From the NCBI RefSeq assembly GCF_002305895.1, contig NZ_CP022203.1:4504501-4568500 (forward strand): 64,000 bases of DNA, written 5' to 3'. Made by a program: the position numbers and the translations under genes. The notes under the pieces are model-generated. The model saw nothing but the letters and a program-made list of their open reading frames with translations, was not told the origin of the DNA and did not search any database. The stretch is from Corallococcus macrosporus DSM 14697. Its GTDB lineage: Bacteria > Myxococcota > Myxococcia > Myxococcales > Myxococcaceae. This document shows positions 28,451 through 37,613 of the stretch, one piece after another (position 1 is the stretch's first letter; each line of letters starts with the position of its first letter).

Positions 28451-29830
28451 ATGAAGCCCCTGGTCGCCATTGTCGGACGCCCCAACGTGGGCAAGAGCAC
28501 GCTGTTCAACCGGCTCGCGGGCCGGCGCCTCGCGCTGGTGCAGGACGAGCCCGGCGTGACGCGGGATCGTCACTACGCGGACGCGGAGTGGGAGGGCCGC
28601 CACTTCACCTTCATCGACACCGGCGGCTTCGTGCCCGGTGACGAGGACAAGCTGCTCCAGCAGGTGCGGGAGCAGGCGCAGCTCGCCGTGGACGAGTGCG
28701 ACGTCATCGTCTTCGTCACCGACGCCCGCGCGGGCCTCACCGCCGCGGACGAGGCGGTGGCCAGCTACCTGCGCAAGAGCGGCAAGCCGGTGGTGCTGGC
28801 CGCCAACAAGCTGGACAACACGTCCGGGCAGATGCTGTCCCTGGCCGGCGAGTTCTACCGCCTGGGCCTGGGGGACGTGCAGGCCCTGTCCGCCGAGCAC
28901 GGCCTGGGCATGCAGGAGCTGTTCGACGCCGTCGTGTCCAAGCTGCCGCCCAAGGAGGAGGGCGAGGACGCCGAGGCGCCCCCGGACGACGGCATCATCC
29001 GCCTGGCCATCATCGGCCGGCCCAACGTGGGCAAGAGCACCCTGGTCAACGCCATCCTGAAGGAGAAGCGGGTGGTGGCCAGCGAGGTGGCGGGCACCAC
29101 CCGCGACCCGGTGGACTCCGAGCTGACGTACAAGGACCGCAAGCTGCTGCTCACCGACACGGCGGGCATCCGGCGCAAGAAGTCCATTGCCCAGCGCGTG
29201 GAGCAGTTCTCCGTCGTCGCCGCGCTGAAGGTGATGGAGCGCAGCGACGTGGCGGTGCTGCTGATGGACGCCACGGAGCCGGCGGTGGACCAGGACGCCA
29301 AGCTGGCGGGCCTGGCGGAAGAGCGGGGCCGCGCCCTGGTCATCGTGGTGAACAAGTGGGACCTGGTGGGCGTGGACCAGCGGCGCCAGGAGACCTACCG
29401 CGAGTCCCTCAAGTACGCGCTCAAGTTCGTGGGCTACGCGCCCATCCTCTTCACGTCCGCGCTGACGGGCTCCAAGGTGGAGAAGGTGGTGGACGTGGCG
29501 ACGGAGCTGGCGGACCAGTTCCGCTTCCGGGCGCCCACCCCGCAGCTCAACCGGCTGCTGGAGCACATGGTGGACAACCACCCGGCGCCCATCGTCCGGG
29601 GCAAGCCGCTGCGGCTGTACTACATCGCCCAGGTGGCGGCCGCGCCGCCGACCTTCACCATCACCGTGAACCATCCGGACGGCGTTCCGGACATGTACAA
29701 GCGGTACATCACCAACCAGCTGCGCAAGACGTTCGACCTGCGCGTGCCCATCCGGCTCATCTTCAAGGGCCGGCCCGGGCAGGCCAAGCGCGAGGCCCGC
29801 AAGCGGCCGCAGCGCCAGGGGAAGCGCTGA
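28451..29830 (+). CDS. der: Ribosome-assembly GTPase Der (EngA)
   Basis: 459 residues with two tandem G domains, each with GRPNVGKST (about residues 9 and 188), DTGGF/DTAG, and NKLD/NKWD motifs, then a KH-like C-terminus and a basic tail (KREARKRPQRQGKR). Der acts in maturation of the large ribosomal subunit. An Asp/Glu-rich linker (KEEGEDAEAPPDDG) separates the two domains. It begins 1 nt after the era stop. Downstream come a YfgM-like and a BamB-like gene, as in the yfgM-bamB-der neighbourhood of gamma-proteobacteria. Confidence 0.97.
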   Translation: MKPLVAIVGRPNVGKSTLFNRLAGRRLALVQDEPGVTRDRHYADAEWEGRHFTFIDTGGFVPGDEDKLLQQVREQAQLAVDECDVIVFVTDARAGLTAADEAVASYLRKSGKPVVLAANKLDNTSGQMLSLAGEFYRLGLGDVQALSAEHGLGMQELFDAVVSKLPPKEEGEDAEAPPDDGIIRLAIIGRPNVGKSTLVNAILKEKRVVASEVAGTTRDPVDSELTYKDRKLLLTDTAGIRRKKSIAQRVEQFSVVAALKVMERSDVAVLLMDATEPAVDQDAKLAGLAEERGRALVIVVNKWDLVGVDQRRQETYRESLKYALKFVGYAPILFTSALTGSKVEKVVDVATELADQFRFRAPTPQLNRLLEHMVDNHPAPIVRGKPLRLYYIAQVAAAPPTFTITVNHPDGVPDMYKRYITNQLRKTFDLRVPIRLIFKGRPGQAKREARKRPQRQGKR

Positions 29831-29842
29831 GGCGTCAGTGCG

Positions 29843-29870
29843 TTGACACTCGCGGCGCGCGCTCCATACA
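29843..29870 (+). promoter_or_regulatory. Probable promoter of the yfgM-like/bamB genes
   Basis: A perfect TTGACA (29843-29848) and CATACA (29865-29870) are 16 nt apart. The start site would lie about 22 nt before the GTG at 29902, just upstream of AAAAGAGG. Confidence 0.5.
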
Positions 29871-29901
29871 GTGCGCCGCTCTTTAAAAGAGGTTGCCCGA
29901 C

Positions 29902-30705
29902 GTGGCCGGAACCACCAAGACCGAGAAGATTCGCCAGAAAGAGCTCAGCCAGCCGGACTCCTTCCAGAAGGTGGGCACCGAGGCGAGCGACTGGCTAGCG
30001 CAGCGCCAGAAGATCATCGGGCTCGCCGCGGGCGTGCTCATCCTGGGCGGCGTGGGCGTGGCCATCGCCAGCGAGGTGTCCAAGCGCGGCGAGGAGAAGG
30101 CCTCCATGGCCCTGGGCCAGGCGCTGACCGTGCTGAACCGGCCCGTGGAGGGCGTGCAGCCCGCGCAGCCCGGCGACACCGAGCCCGCCTTCAAGACGGT
30201 GAAGGAGCGAGACGAGGCCCTGGTGAAGGCGCTGTCCGACTTCCGCCAGCAGCACGGCGGCACCCCGTCCGCGGCGACGGCGGCCCTGACCGAGGGCAAG
30301 GCGCAGTTCCGGCTGGGCAACCACGCGGCGGCGCAGGCCGCCTTCGGTGAGTTCCTCAAGGGCGCGGCCCAGAACGATCCGCTCCGCGTGGAGGCCTTCG
30401 AGGGCCAGGGCTACGCGCTGGAGGCGGACGGCAAGTACGAGGACGCCATCAAGGCCTTCGAGCAGATGGGCACCGCAGGTGGCCCGTTCCTGGTGGGCAT
30501 GGGCGACTACCACAAGGCCCGCATGCTCATCCTCCTGGGCAAGAAGGAAGAGGCGGCCCAGGTCCTGTCGAAGCTGACCACGGCGCAGCCGAACACGGCG
30601 GCGGCGCGTCAGGCGGGTGAGCGCCTGGCGGTGCTGGCGTCGGAAGGTGTGAAGGTTCCTGCCCCGGAGGCTCCGGCGGCTGCACCCGTTCCGGACGCGG
30701 GGTAG
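29902..30705 (+). CDS. YfgM-like TPR protein of the inner membrane
   Basis: 267 residues: a cytoplasmic N-terminus of about 35 residues, one TM helix (IIGLAAGVLILGGVGVAIA), then a periplasmic TPR region (AAALTEGKAQFRLGNHAAAQ, FEGQGYALEADGKYEDAIKAFEQ) and a Pro/Ala-rich end. YfgM in E. coli is a Sec-associated periplasmic chaperone-like protein. GAGG at 29889-29892 sits 9 nt before GTG 29902, which is better placed than TTG 29893. It directly precedes the BamB-like gene. Confidence 0.85.
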   Translation: MAGTTKTEKIRQKELSQPDSFQKVGTEASDWLAQRQKIIGLAAGVLILGGVGVAIASEVSKRGEEKASMALGQALTVLNRPVEGVQPAQPGDTEPAFKTVKERDEALVKALSDFRQQHGGTPSAATAALTEGKAQFRLGNHAAAQAAFGEFLKGAAQNDPLRVEAFEGQGYALEADGKYEDAIKAFEQMGTAGGPFLVGMGDYHKARMLILLGKKEEAAQVLSKLTTAQPNTAAARQAGERLAVLASEGVKVPAPEAPAAAPVPDAG

Positions 30706-30716
30706 AAACACACGCC

Positions 30717-31880
30717 ATGACGAAGCGGCTCGTGAGCTGGAAGCGTTGGCTGGGTGGCACCGTGGCGGCGGGGCTTCTGGGCGGCTGCAGTGGCGTGCGG
30801 TACTACGGCAACCCGGAGCTGCCCCGGCCGCCGTCGAACACGCCACTGGATTACTTCTCCGTCAACTGGTGGGCGCCGCTCGCGCCGCCGCGGACGCTGG
30901 AGTACGGGCCTCGGGAGACGGCGACGCCGGCGTATGACGCCGCCAGCCGGACGGCGGTGGCCCTCACGCGGGACGGGTTCGCCCGGGGCGTGGGGCCGGA
31001 TGGCCAGGTGAAGTGGGAGTTCAAGACGGCCAACCGCTTCAACGCGGGCCCCCGGGTGGTGGACGGCGTGGCCTACGTGCCCGGCGGTGACGGCGTGCTG
31101 TACGCGCTGGACGCCGCCACGGGCGAGGAGAAGTGGAAGTACGTGGCGGGCGAGGCGCTGGCGACGGTGCCCGTGGTCGCGGAGGGCCTGGTGCTGGTGG
31201 CCTCCGAGAGCGACACGCTCTTCGCCGTGAAGGCCGCGGATGGGCAGTGGGCCTGGCAGTACCGCCGGGATCCGCCCACCGGCTTCACCGTGCGAGGCGC
31301 GTCGCGGCCCCTGGTCCGTGAAGGCGTGGCCTACGTCGGTTTCTCCGACGGCTTCGTGGTGGCGCTCAGCGCCGATGACGGCGGCGTCACCTGGGAGCGC
31401 TCGCTGTCTGGCGTGGGCTCCGAGTTCCTGGACGTGGACAGCAGCCCGGTGATGGACGCCAACGGGCAGCTCTACGTCACGTCGTACAAGACGGGCATCT
31501 TCGCGCTCGAGGCGGAGACGGGCGACATGGTGTGGAACTCGTCCGTGGCGGGCATGACGTCGCTGCTGGTCAGCGGTCAGGTGCTCTTCGCCGCTGGTGA
31601 CGGCCGGGTGGATGCCTACCTGGCGGAGACCGGGCGGCTCCTCTGGTCGCACTCCCTGGGGGAACGGGCGGGCTTCGCCCCGGTGTTCGCTCAGGGAATG
31701 CTGCTCGTGCCCACGTCCAACGCGCTGCTGTTCCTGGAGCCCAAGACGGGCCGCTCGCGCGTGGCCTGGAACCCCGGGAGCGGCGTCACCGCGCCGCCCT
31801 TCGTGGCGGGCCGGCAGCTCTTCGTGCTGTCGAACGGCGGCTACCTGTACTCCCTGGACCTGAACGGGATTGACGGGTGA
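30717..31880 (+). CDS. bamB: BamB-like outer-membrane lipoprotein (PQQ-type beta-propeller)
   Basis: 387 residues. A lipoprotein signal ending LLGGC-S is followed by a beta-propeller with repeated PQQ-like blades: DGQVKWEFKTANRF, LYALDAATGEEKWKYVAG, ETGDMVWNSSV, AYLAETGRLLWSHSLG. BamB assists the BamA complex that inserts outer-membrane proteins. Gene order der, YfgM-like, BamB-like supports this. The last codons overlap the next gene start by 4 nt. Confidence 0.88.
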   Translation: MTKRLVSWKRWLGGTVAAGLLGGCSGVRYYGNPELPRPPSNTPLDYFSVNWWAPLAPPRTLEYGPRETATPAYDAASRTAVALTRDGFARGVGPDGQVKWEFKTANRFNAGPRVVDGVAYVPGGDGVLYALDAATGEEKWKYVAGEALATVPVVAEGLVLVASESDTLFAVKAADGQWAWQYRRDPPTGFTVRGASRPLVREGVAYVGFSDGFVVALSADDGGVTWERSLSGVGSEFLDVDSSPVMDANGQLYVTSYKTGIFALEAETGDMVWNSSVAGMTSLLVSGQVLFAAGDGRVDAYLAETGRLLWSHSLGERAGFAPVFAQGMLLVPTSNALLFLEPKTGRSRVAWNPGSGVTAPPFVAGRQLFVLSNGGYLYSLDLNGIDG

Positions 31881-32305
31881 CGGCGCCGGCGCGCAGGACG
31901 GTCCGCGTGGTGGCGGCGCTGATTCCGCGGCCGGAGGATGGTCGTCAGTTCCTGGTGCAGCAGCGGCTCCCTGGTGGCAGCCGCGCCCTGCTGTGGGAGT
32001 TCCCCGGCGGCAAGGTGGAGGCCGGGGAGACGGACGAGGCCGCGCTGGCCCGGGAGTGCCGCGAGGAGCTGGACGTGGAGCTCGCCGTGGGACGGCGGCT
32101 CTGGGAGGGCCAGCACAGCTACCCGGACCTGACGGTGGAGCTGGTGCTGTTCCTGGCCCGGATCGTCTCGGGCGAGCCCCGGCCGCTGGGGGCCCACACG
32201 CTGGCGTTCCACACGCCGGCGCAGATGCAGTCACTGCCGTTCTGCGAGGCGGACCTCCCGCTGCTGGACGACCTGGTGGCGGGAAGGCTGGGCGCGCTCG
32301 ATTGA
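31877..32305 (+). CDS. Nudix (MutT-like) hydrolase
   Basis: 142 residues. The Nudix box GKVEAGETDEAALARECREE lies at about residues 41-60. It keeps G-x5-E-x7-RE-x2-EE; the residue that is usually Gly after the box is Asp. The N-terminal RVVAALI and LWEFPGGK are typical. MutT-type enzymes remove oxidised nucleotides, but several substrates are possible. It starts at GTG 31877, overlapping the BamB stop, and its stop overlaps the ATG of the next gene. Confidence 0.9.
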   Translation: MTAPARRTVRVVAALIPRPEDGRQFLVQQRLPGGSRALLWEFPGGKVEAGETDEAALARECREELDVELAVGRRLWEGQHSYPDLTVELVLFLARIVSGEPRPLGAHTLAFHTPAQMQSLPFCEADLPLLDDLVAGRLGALD

Positions 32306-33186
32306 TGCTGCAGCGGACGTTCCAGCACATCCCGGGCGTCGGTCCCTGGCGGGAGAAGGACCTGTGGTCCCGCGGCATCCGCACCTGGGATGACTTTCCG
32401 GAGGCCGGCCAGGGCGTGGCCCTGAACCGGAAGTCGGATGACGTGGCGCGGGCGCGCATCGCCGAGTCGAAGGACGCGCTGGCCCGGCGGGACTTGCGCA
32501 AGCTGGCGGAGTTGCTGCCGTCCCGGGAGCACTGGCGCCTGTATCCCGAGTTCCAGGACGACGCCGTCTACTTCGACATCGAGACGGATGGCCGGGAGGC
32601 CCAGGCGCCCACGGTGGTGAGCCTGTTCGATTCAAAGGGCCTTCACGTCTTCATCCAGGGCCGGAACCTGGACGCGCTGCCGGAGGCCATGGCCGCCCGG
32701 CGGCTGTGGGTGACGTTCAACGGCTCGTGCTTCGACGTGCCCGTCCTGCGTGACTACTTCGGTCCGGGGCGCTTTCCGGTGCCGGATGCGCACATCGACC
32801 TGCGGTTCGTGACGCGGCGTCTGGGCATGGGTGGCGGCCTGAAGGAAATCGAGGGGAAGATTGGCGCCGAGCGCCCGCCGCACATGAAGGGCGTGAATGG
32901 CTATGACGCCGTGCTGCTGTGGCGCGCGTACCAGCGCCGGGGGGACGTGGAGGCCCTCCGGTTCCTCGTCGAGTACAACCTCTACGACGCCTTCCAGCTC
33001 CGGACGCTGATGGACGTGGCGTACAACCGCGGCGCGGACGAGCTGAACCAGGACGTAACCCGGCTGCCGGTGTTCGAGCGCGGGGATGTGCTCTACGACG
33101 TCAGCCGCATCATCCTGGAGTTGGGGCCGACCGAGCGAGACCTGGAGACGCTGGCCCGTGTCCGGGCGATGGAGCAGGACGGCTGA
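32305..33186 (+). CDS. Ribonuclease H-like exonuclease domain protein (YprB type)
   Basis: 293 residues. A short helical N-terminus (FQHIPGVGPWREKDLWSRGI) with a helix-hairpin-helix look precedes a DEDD-type exonuclease fold: YFDIETDG (Asp and Glu), FNGSCFDVPVLRDYF, DLRFVTRRLG, and LVEYNLYDAFQL near the end. This matches the YprB-like RNase H family. The start uses the A of the preceding TGA. Confidence 0.88.
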   Translation: MLQRTFQHIPGVGPWREKDLWSRGIRTWDDFPEAGQGVALNRKSDDVARARIAESKDALARRDLRKLAELLPSREHWRLYPEFQDDAVYFDIETDGREAQAPTVVSLFDSKGLHVFIQGRNLDALPEAMAARRLWVTFNGSCFDVPVLRDYFGPGRFPVPDAHIDLRFVTRRLGMGGGLKEIEGKIGAERPPHMKGVNGYDAVLLWRAYQRRGDVEALRFLVEYNLYDAFQLRTLMDVAYNRGADELNQDVTRLPVFERGDVLYDVSRIILELGPTERDLETLARVRAMEQDG

Positions 33187-33341
33187 GCGGGCAGGGTGAC
33201 TGTGCCCGTCTCGCCGTGCCGCCAGCAGCCGTGCGTTCATGAATTCCGGGCGGTGAACACCTGGGCTCACGAAGTCAGGGGGTGCGGTGGAATGCCCTGG
33301 GGGGGCGTTTGTAGTTTGCAGGGTCCACCACGGAGGAATGA

Positions 33342-34160
33342 ATGAACGACCCGACGAATCCAACGCCGGCCGAGGTTGCTGAGACCCCTTCGAGCTCCAA
33401 AAGCAAGACGCTGGCCGTCGTCCTGGGGCTGGCGGGCCTGGCGTTGGTGGCGTCGTATTTCGGGCTTCAGCGGCAGGCCACCATCCCAGAGGAGCCGCCC
33501 ACGACGCCCACGGTTCCCACGGAGGCCGCGGGCGCGACGGCCGCGGCGCCGCCCGTGGCCGCGGAGACGTCGCTCCCGGAGCGGGATGGCGAGGTCCGCG
33601 ACCTGGCGAGCCGGCTTTCGCCTGACCCCGAGCTGGCGCGTTGGATGAATGAGAAGGATTTGATTCGCCGCTTCACGGGCGCGGTCACCAGTATCGCGGA
33701 GGGCTTGAGCCCGCGCCCGATGCTGGGCTTCCTGGCGCCTCCGGGGGCTTTTCAAGTCACCCAGGTGGACGGCACGACGGTCATCGATCCCGCCAGCTAC
33801 ACGCGCTATGACGCCGTGGCCCGCGTGATTGAGTCCATTGACGCACACTCCGCGGCCAGCGTGTTCCGCGAGCTGAAGCCGCTGATTGACCAGGCCAACG
33901 CGGAGATCGCGCCGCCGGGCCAGACGTTCAACAGCTCCTTGAGCGCGGCCATCCAGCACTTGCTGAAGGTGCCGGCCCAGGAAGGTCCGGTGGAGGTGGT
34001 GCCGGAGGGCGCGCTGTATGCCTATGCGGCGCCAGAGCTGGAGGATTTGAGCCCCGCGCAGAAGCATCTGCTGCGCATGGGGCCGGAGAACATGAAGCGC
34101 ATCCAGGCCAAGCTCAAGGAGCTGAAGACGTCGCTGGGCCTCCCCGTGGCGGACCGCTGA
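33342..34160 (+). CDS. DUF3014 family protein with one membrane helix
   Basis: 272 residues. A short cytoplasmic N-terminus is followed by one TM helix (TLAVVLGLAGLALVASYFG), then an Ala/Thr/Pro-rich linker of about 40 residues and the DUF3014 domain, with ERDGEVRDLASRLSPDPELARWM near its start and the C-terminal signature MGPENMKRIQAKL. The domain would lie in the periplasm. No function is established for the family. ATG 33342 follows GGAGGAATGA. Confidence 0.88.
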   Translation: MNDPTNPTPAEVAETPSSSKSKTLAVVLGLAGLALVASYFGLQRQATIPEEPPTTPTVPTEAAGATAAAPPVAAETSLPERDGEVRDLASRLSPDPELARWMNEKDLIRRFTGAVTSIAEGLSPRPMLGFLAPPGAFQVTQVDGTTVIDPASYTRYDAVARVIESIDAHSAASVFRELKPLIDQANAEIAPPGQTFNSSLSAAIQHLLKVPAQEGPVEVVPEGALYAYAAPELEDLSPAQKHLLRMGPENMKRIQAKLKELKTSLGLPVADR

Positions 34161-34190
34161 AGCGACTCGGGCCGGCCACGGCCGCTCGGG

Positions 34191-34898
34191 CTACCGGCGC
34201 CGCTTGCCGGAGCGCCTGGGCGGCGGGGCCGGCTTGTCCTTTTCGCCAGCGATTTGAAGCGTCTGGCGGAACTCGTCGACGTCGCGGCCCAGGGCGTCGG
34301 TGAAGGCGGTGCCGGTCTGGGCGTCCACGACCAGGGTGTACTTGAAGCCGGACTTGAGCGGCCGAGGCAGCCGGATGCGGTAGACGAGGCCGGCTTCGGT
34401 TTCCTCGACCTCGTCATCGGAGATCATCGCCCGGTCGGCCTCGTCGAACAGCCGGACCCGGTAGTTCTTGAGCAGTCTCGACGTGCGGAGCTCCAGGAGC
34501 GTGGTGGGCTCGATGATTGCGGCGTCGTCGGGCGCCAGGGCGATGTCGGTCAGGCCCAGGTCCATGGCCGCGGTGCCTGAGTCGACGAGGCCCGCATCCG
34601 TGGCGGCGGCCGCGATGGCGTCCGCCGGAGTGGCCGTGCCTGGGTTGGCGGCGCCGGCATCGTTGGCGGCGGCCGCGATGACGTCTGTCGGGGCGGCCGT
34701 GCCTGAGCCCGCGGGTTCGGCGGCATCCGGCGGCGCCTGGTAGCTGAGGGAGAACCGGGTAGGCGGCGGCGTCGCGGGGACCTGGGGCGCATCGGCCACG
34801 CCGGCATCCGGCGTGGCGGCCGGCTTGTCCGGACAGCCGGAAAGGACGAGAGCGCCACAGCAGGTGACGGCGACGAGTCCGAATCGAAGAAGACGCAT
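34191..34898 (-). CDS. Lipoprotein with Ala/Pro repeats and Ig-like C-terminus
   Basis: 235 residues. The signal peptide ends in a lipobox (LVLSGC), so the protein should be lipid-anchored. Residues 20-110 are low complexity, rich in Ala, Pro and Asp, with a repeated block seen as DVIAAAANDAGAANPGTA and DAIAAAATDAGLVDSGTA. The C-terminal half has a single beta-sandwich-like segment (LLELRTSRLLKNYRVRLF, AGLVYRIRLPRPLKSGFKYT) resembling bacterial Ig-like/SbsA folds, then a basic tail PPPRRSGKRRR. Start ATG 34898. Role unknown. Confidence 0.78.
   Translation of the reverse strand: MRLLRFGLVAVTCCGALVLSGCPDKPAATPDAGVADAPQVPATPPPTRFSLSYQAPPDAAEPAGSGTAAPTDVIAAAANDAGAANPGTATPADAIAAAATDAGLVDSGTAAMDLGLTDIALAPDDAAIIEPTTLLELRTSRLLKNYRVRLFDEADRAMISDDEVEETEAGLVYRIRLPRPLKSGFKYTLVVDAQTGTAFTDALGRDVDEFRQTLQIAGEKDKPAPPPRRSGKRRR
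34594..34730. repeat. 63-nt tandem repeat inside the lipoprotein gene
   Basis: Blocks beginning near 34594, 34657 and 34723 are similar, with spacings of 63 and 66 nt, giving about 2.2 copies of a 21-codon unit. They encode the Ala/Asp-rich repeats noted in the gene. Confidence 0.7.
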
Positions 34899-35045
34899 GT
34901 GGCGGCCACGGTATGCGCCCAGGTGGGCGCCGGAAAGCGCCGAGTGCCGGTCAGCCAGCCGGGCCGCAGGCTGGTGGCAACGGGGCCGCGGAGGGGGCTT
35001 CAGATAACGCCCAGGACGTGACCTCTCCCTCTGAAAGAAGGTCCG

Positions 35046-35059
35046 ATAACATGCGTTAT
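35046..35059. promoter_or_regulatory. Inverted repeat ATAAC-N4-GTTAT in a divergent region
   Basis: ATAAC and GTTAT are perfect inverted halves around ATGC. The element lies between the divergent lipoprotein and permease genes, 134 nt before ATG 35193, so an operator is possible. Single occurrence. Confidence 0.3.
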
Positions 35060-35192
35060 GTGAACTAAGCGGGCATGAGCCCAGGGGGCGTTCTGGCGGG
35101 TTCCCCCGCCCTGGCTTCTGGGCCGTCCGGGCTGTTCCCGGTCCGCCGATTGCAGCCGGATGCGGCAGGATCTCCACCTCCGGAACCCCGCC

Positions 35193-37613
35193 ATGACCTT
35201 CCTCGATTCGCTCGCCGCGGATGTCCGCTTCGCGCTCCGCACCTTCCGCCGCTCGCCCGGCTTCGTCGCGGCGGCCGTGCTCTGCCTGGCGCTGGGCATC
35301 GGCGCCAACGCCGTCATCTTCAGCGTAGTCCACGGCGTCCTCCTCCGGCCGCTGCCGTATGCGGAGCCCGAGCGGCTGGTCAGCCTCGTGGAGGTCCGGC
35401 CCCAGGGCTATGGCGGCCCCGTGTCCTGGCCCACGTTCTGGGCCTGGCGCCAGCACAGCCCGTTCTTCACGCACCTGGCGGCCTTCACGGGCGGCGGCGT
35501 CACCCTCCAGGCCCCGGACGCCTCGGAGCGCCTCGAGGCCGTTCGCGGAACGTCGGACTTCTTCGCGGTTCACGGCGTGCCGCCCATGTTGGGCCGGACC
35601 TTCGCCTCGAACGAAGACCTGCCCGGCCAGGCGCCGGTCGCCGTCCTCAACGAGCGCCTCTGGCGAGCCCGCTTCGGCGCCGACCCTGCCGTCCTGGGCC
35701 GCTCCGTGGACCTGGATGGCCTGGCCCACACCGTCATTGGCGTGATGCCGGCCTCGTTTGACGCCTCCACCGACGTCTGGCTGCCCTTGGTGGCTCCGCC
35801 GGATGCCTCCGCCAGGACCCGGTCCACGGTGCTGACCCTCCGGGCCCGGCTGGCCCCTGGCGTCTCGCGGGCCTCCGCCGAGGCCCGGTTGAAGCAAGTC
35901 GCCGCGAACGCCGCGTTGGCCCAGGCGGAGGCCCACCGGGATCGCAGCGCCCGGGTCATTCCCCTGGATGAGAGCCAGACGAAGTCCTGGCGCACGCCGC
36001 TCCAGGTCCTGCTGGGCGCCGTGTCCCTGGTGCTGCTCATCGCGTGCACCAACGTCGCGAACCTCTTGCTGGCCCGCGCTGGCACCCGGCGGCGTGAGCT
36101 GGCGGTGCGTCTGGCCCTGGGCGCCGGCCGGGCCCGGGTCGTCCAGCAGCTCCTCGTCGAAAGCCTCCTCCTGGCCCTCCTGGGCGGCGCGCTGGCGGCG
36201 TTGCTCGCGCGCTGGGGCCTGGATGCGCTCCTGGCGCTCGCTCCGGAGAGCCTCCCCCGGCGTCAGGACATCGCGCTGGACGGCACGGCCTTCCTGTTCC
36301 TCCTGGCCCTCAGCGGCGTCAGCGGGCTGGCCTTCGGGGTGCTCCCAGCCCTCCATGCTTCCCGGCTGGACGTCCGTGGTGGGCTCGCCGCCGCGGGCGA
36401 TGGCAACACGGTGCCGGGCTTTGGCCGCCGCCTGGGGGCCTCCCTGGTGGTCGTGGAGGTCGCCCTGTCGCTGGTGCTGCTCGTTGGCGCGGGGCTGCTC
36501 GGACGCGCCTTCCTGCACCTGCTGGGCACGTCTCCTGGGCTCGCCCCCGGTCAGGTGCTGACGCTGCACCTGTCCATCCCCGATGCCCGGTTCTTCAATG
36601 CCGGCGGCCTGGACGAGGAGCTGCCGGGACGGCTCCTGGAGCCGGTGTTGGGGGCGGTCCGCGCGCTCCCGGGCGTCTCCGCCGCGGGCATGACCTCCGT
36701 GCTCCCGGTCCAACGGGCCTGGAACAACGCCCGGTATCGCGTGGAAGGAGCGCCCGCTCTGGCGCCCGGCGACGAGCCCCGGGCCGAGCGCCGCGCCACC
36801 AGCCCCGGCTACTTCGCCGCCATGGGCATCCCCATGCGCCAAGGGCGCGATTTCACGGCCCTGGACGCCGCCCCGGACCAGCCCGGGGTGGTCATCGTCA
36901 ACGAAACCCTGGCCCGCCGGCACTTCCCGGCGGGAGACGCCCTGGGCCAGCGGCTGCACCTCGGGGCTGCGGCGTTCACGATTGTCGGCGTCGTGGGGGA
37001 CGTCCGCCAGGCGGGCCTGGAGCGCGAGCCGCTCGCCGAGTTCCACGTCCCCTACGGCCGGCCCTGGGGCGATGACGGGCTCGTCCTCGTGGCGCGGACC
37101 TCGGTGCCGCCGGAGACGCTGCTGCCGGCCATCCGGGAGGCCATTCGCCGCGTGGACGGCACCATTCCCGTCCACCGGGCGCTCACCATGGAACAGGTCA
37201 TCGCGCGGTCGCTGGCGATGCGCCGGCTCGTCCTGGGGCTCCTTGGAGGCTTTGCCTGCCTCGCCGTCGTGCTCGCCGCGTATGGCCTCTACGGCGTCAT
37301 TTCGCTCCGGGTGGCCCAGCGCACGCGGGAGCTCGGCGTCCGCATGGCCCTGGGCGCCCGGCCGGCGGACGTGCTCCGGCTGGTCCTGGGCCAGGGCGCG
37401 AGGATGACCGCGGTGGGGATTGGCGTGGGGCTGGGAGCGGCATTCCTCCTGTCCCAGGTGCTCGCCAGCCAGCTCCACGGCGTCAGCGCGAGGGACCCGT
37501 GGACCTTCGGGGGCGTGGCGGCGCTGCTCGCGGCCGTGGCGTTGCTCGCCTGCTGGGTCCCCGCCCGCCGGGCGACTCGGATGGACCCGCTGCAGGCGCT
37601 CCGGAAGGACTGA
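35193..37613 (+). CDS. ADOP-type (MacB/FtsX-like) ABC permease
   Basis: 806 residues with two FtsX/MacB permease halves: TM1 near VAAAVLCLALGIGANAVIFS, a MacB-type periplasmic domain, three TM helices (VLLGAVSLVLLIACTNVANL onward), a second TM/periplasmic half, and three last helices (LLGGFACLAVVLAAYGLYGV onward). RRRELAVRLALGA and RTRELGVRMALGA are the coupling motifs of the two halves. This is the acidobacterial duplicated orphan permease (ADOP) group. No ATPase gene adjoins, as the name implies. ATG 35193 (MTFLDSLAADVRFALR) fits the usual N-terminus; ATG 35160 is an alternative. Confidence 0.85.
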   Translation: MTFLDSLAADVRFALRTFRRSPGFVAAAVLCLALGIGANAVIFSVVHGVLLRPLPYAEPERLVSLVEVRPQGYGGPVSWPTFWAWRQHSPFFTHLAAFTGGGVTLQAPDASERLEAVRGTSDFFAVHGVPPMLGRTFASNEDLPGQAPVAVLNERLWRARFGADPAVLGRSVDLDGLAHTVIGVMPASFDASTDVWLPLVAPPDASARTRSTVLTLRARLAPGVSRASAEARLKQVAANAALAQAEAHRDRSARVIPLDESQTKSWRTPLQVLLGAVSLVLLIACTNVANLLLARAGTRRRELAVRLALGAGRARVVQQLLVESLLLALLGGALAALLARWGLDALLALAPESLPRRQDIALDGTAFLFLLALSGVSGLAFGVLPALHASRLDVRGGLAAAGDGNTVPGFGRRLGASLVVVEVALSLVLLVGAGLLGRAFLHLLGTSPGLAPGQVLTLHLSIPDARFFNAGGLDEELPGRLLEPVLGAVRALPGVSAAGMTSVLPVQRAWNNARYRVEGAPALAPGDEPRAERRATSPGYFAAMGIPMRQGRDFTALDAAPDQPGVVIVNETLARRHFPAGDALGQRLHLGAAAFTIVGVVGDVRQAGLEREPLAEFHVPYGRPWGDDGLVLVARTSVPPETLLPAIREAIRRVDGTIPVHRALTMEQVIARSLAMRRLVLGLLGGFACLAVVLAAYGLYGVISLRVAQRTRELGVRMALGARPADVLRLVLGQGARMTAVGIGVGLGAAFLLSQVLASQLHGVSARDPWTFGGVAALLAAVALLACWVPARRATRMDPLQALRKD

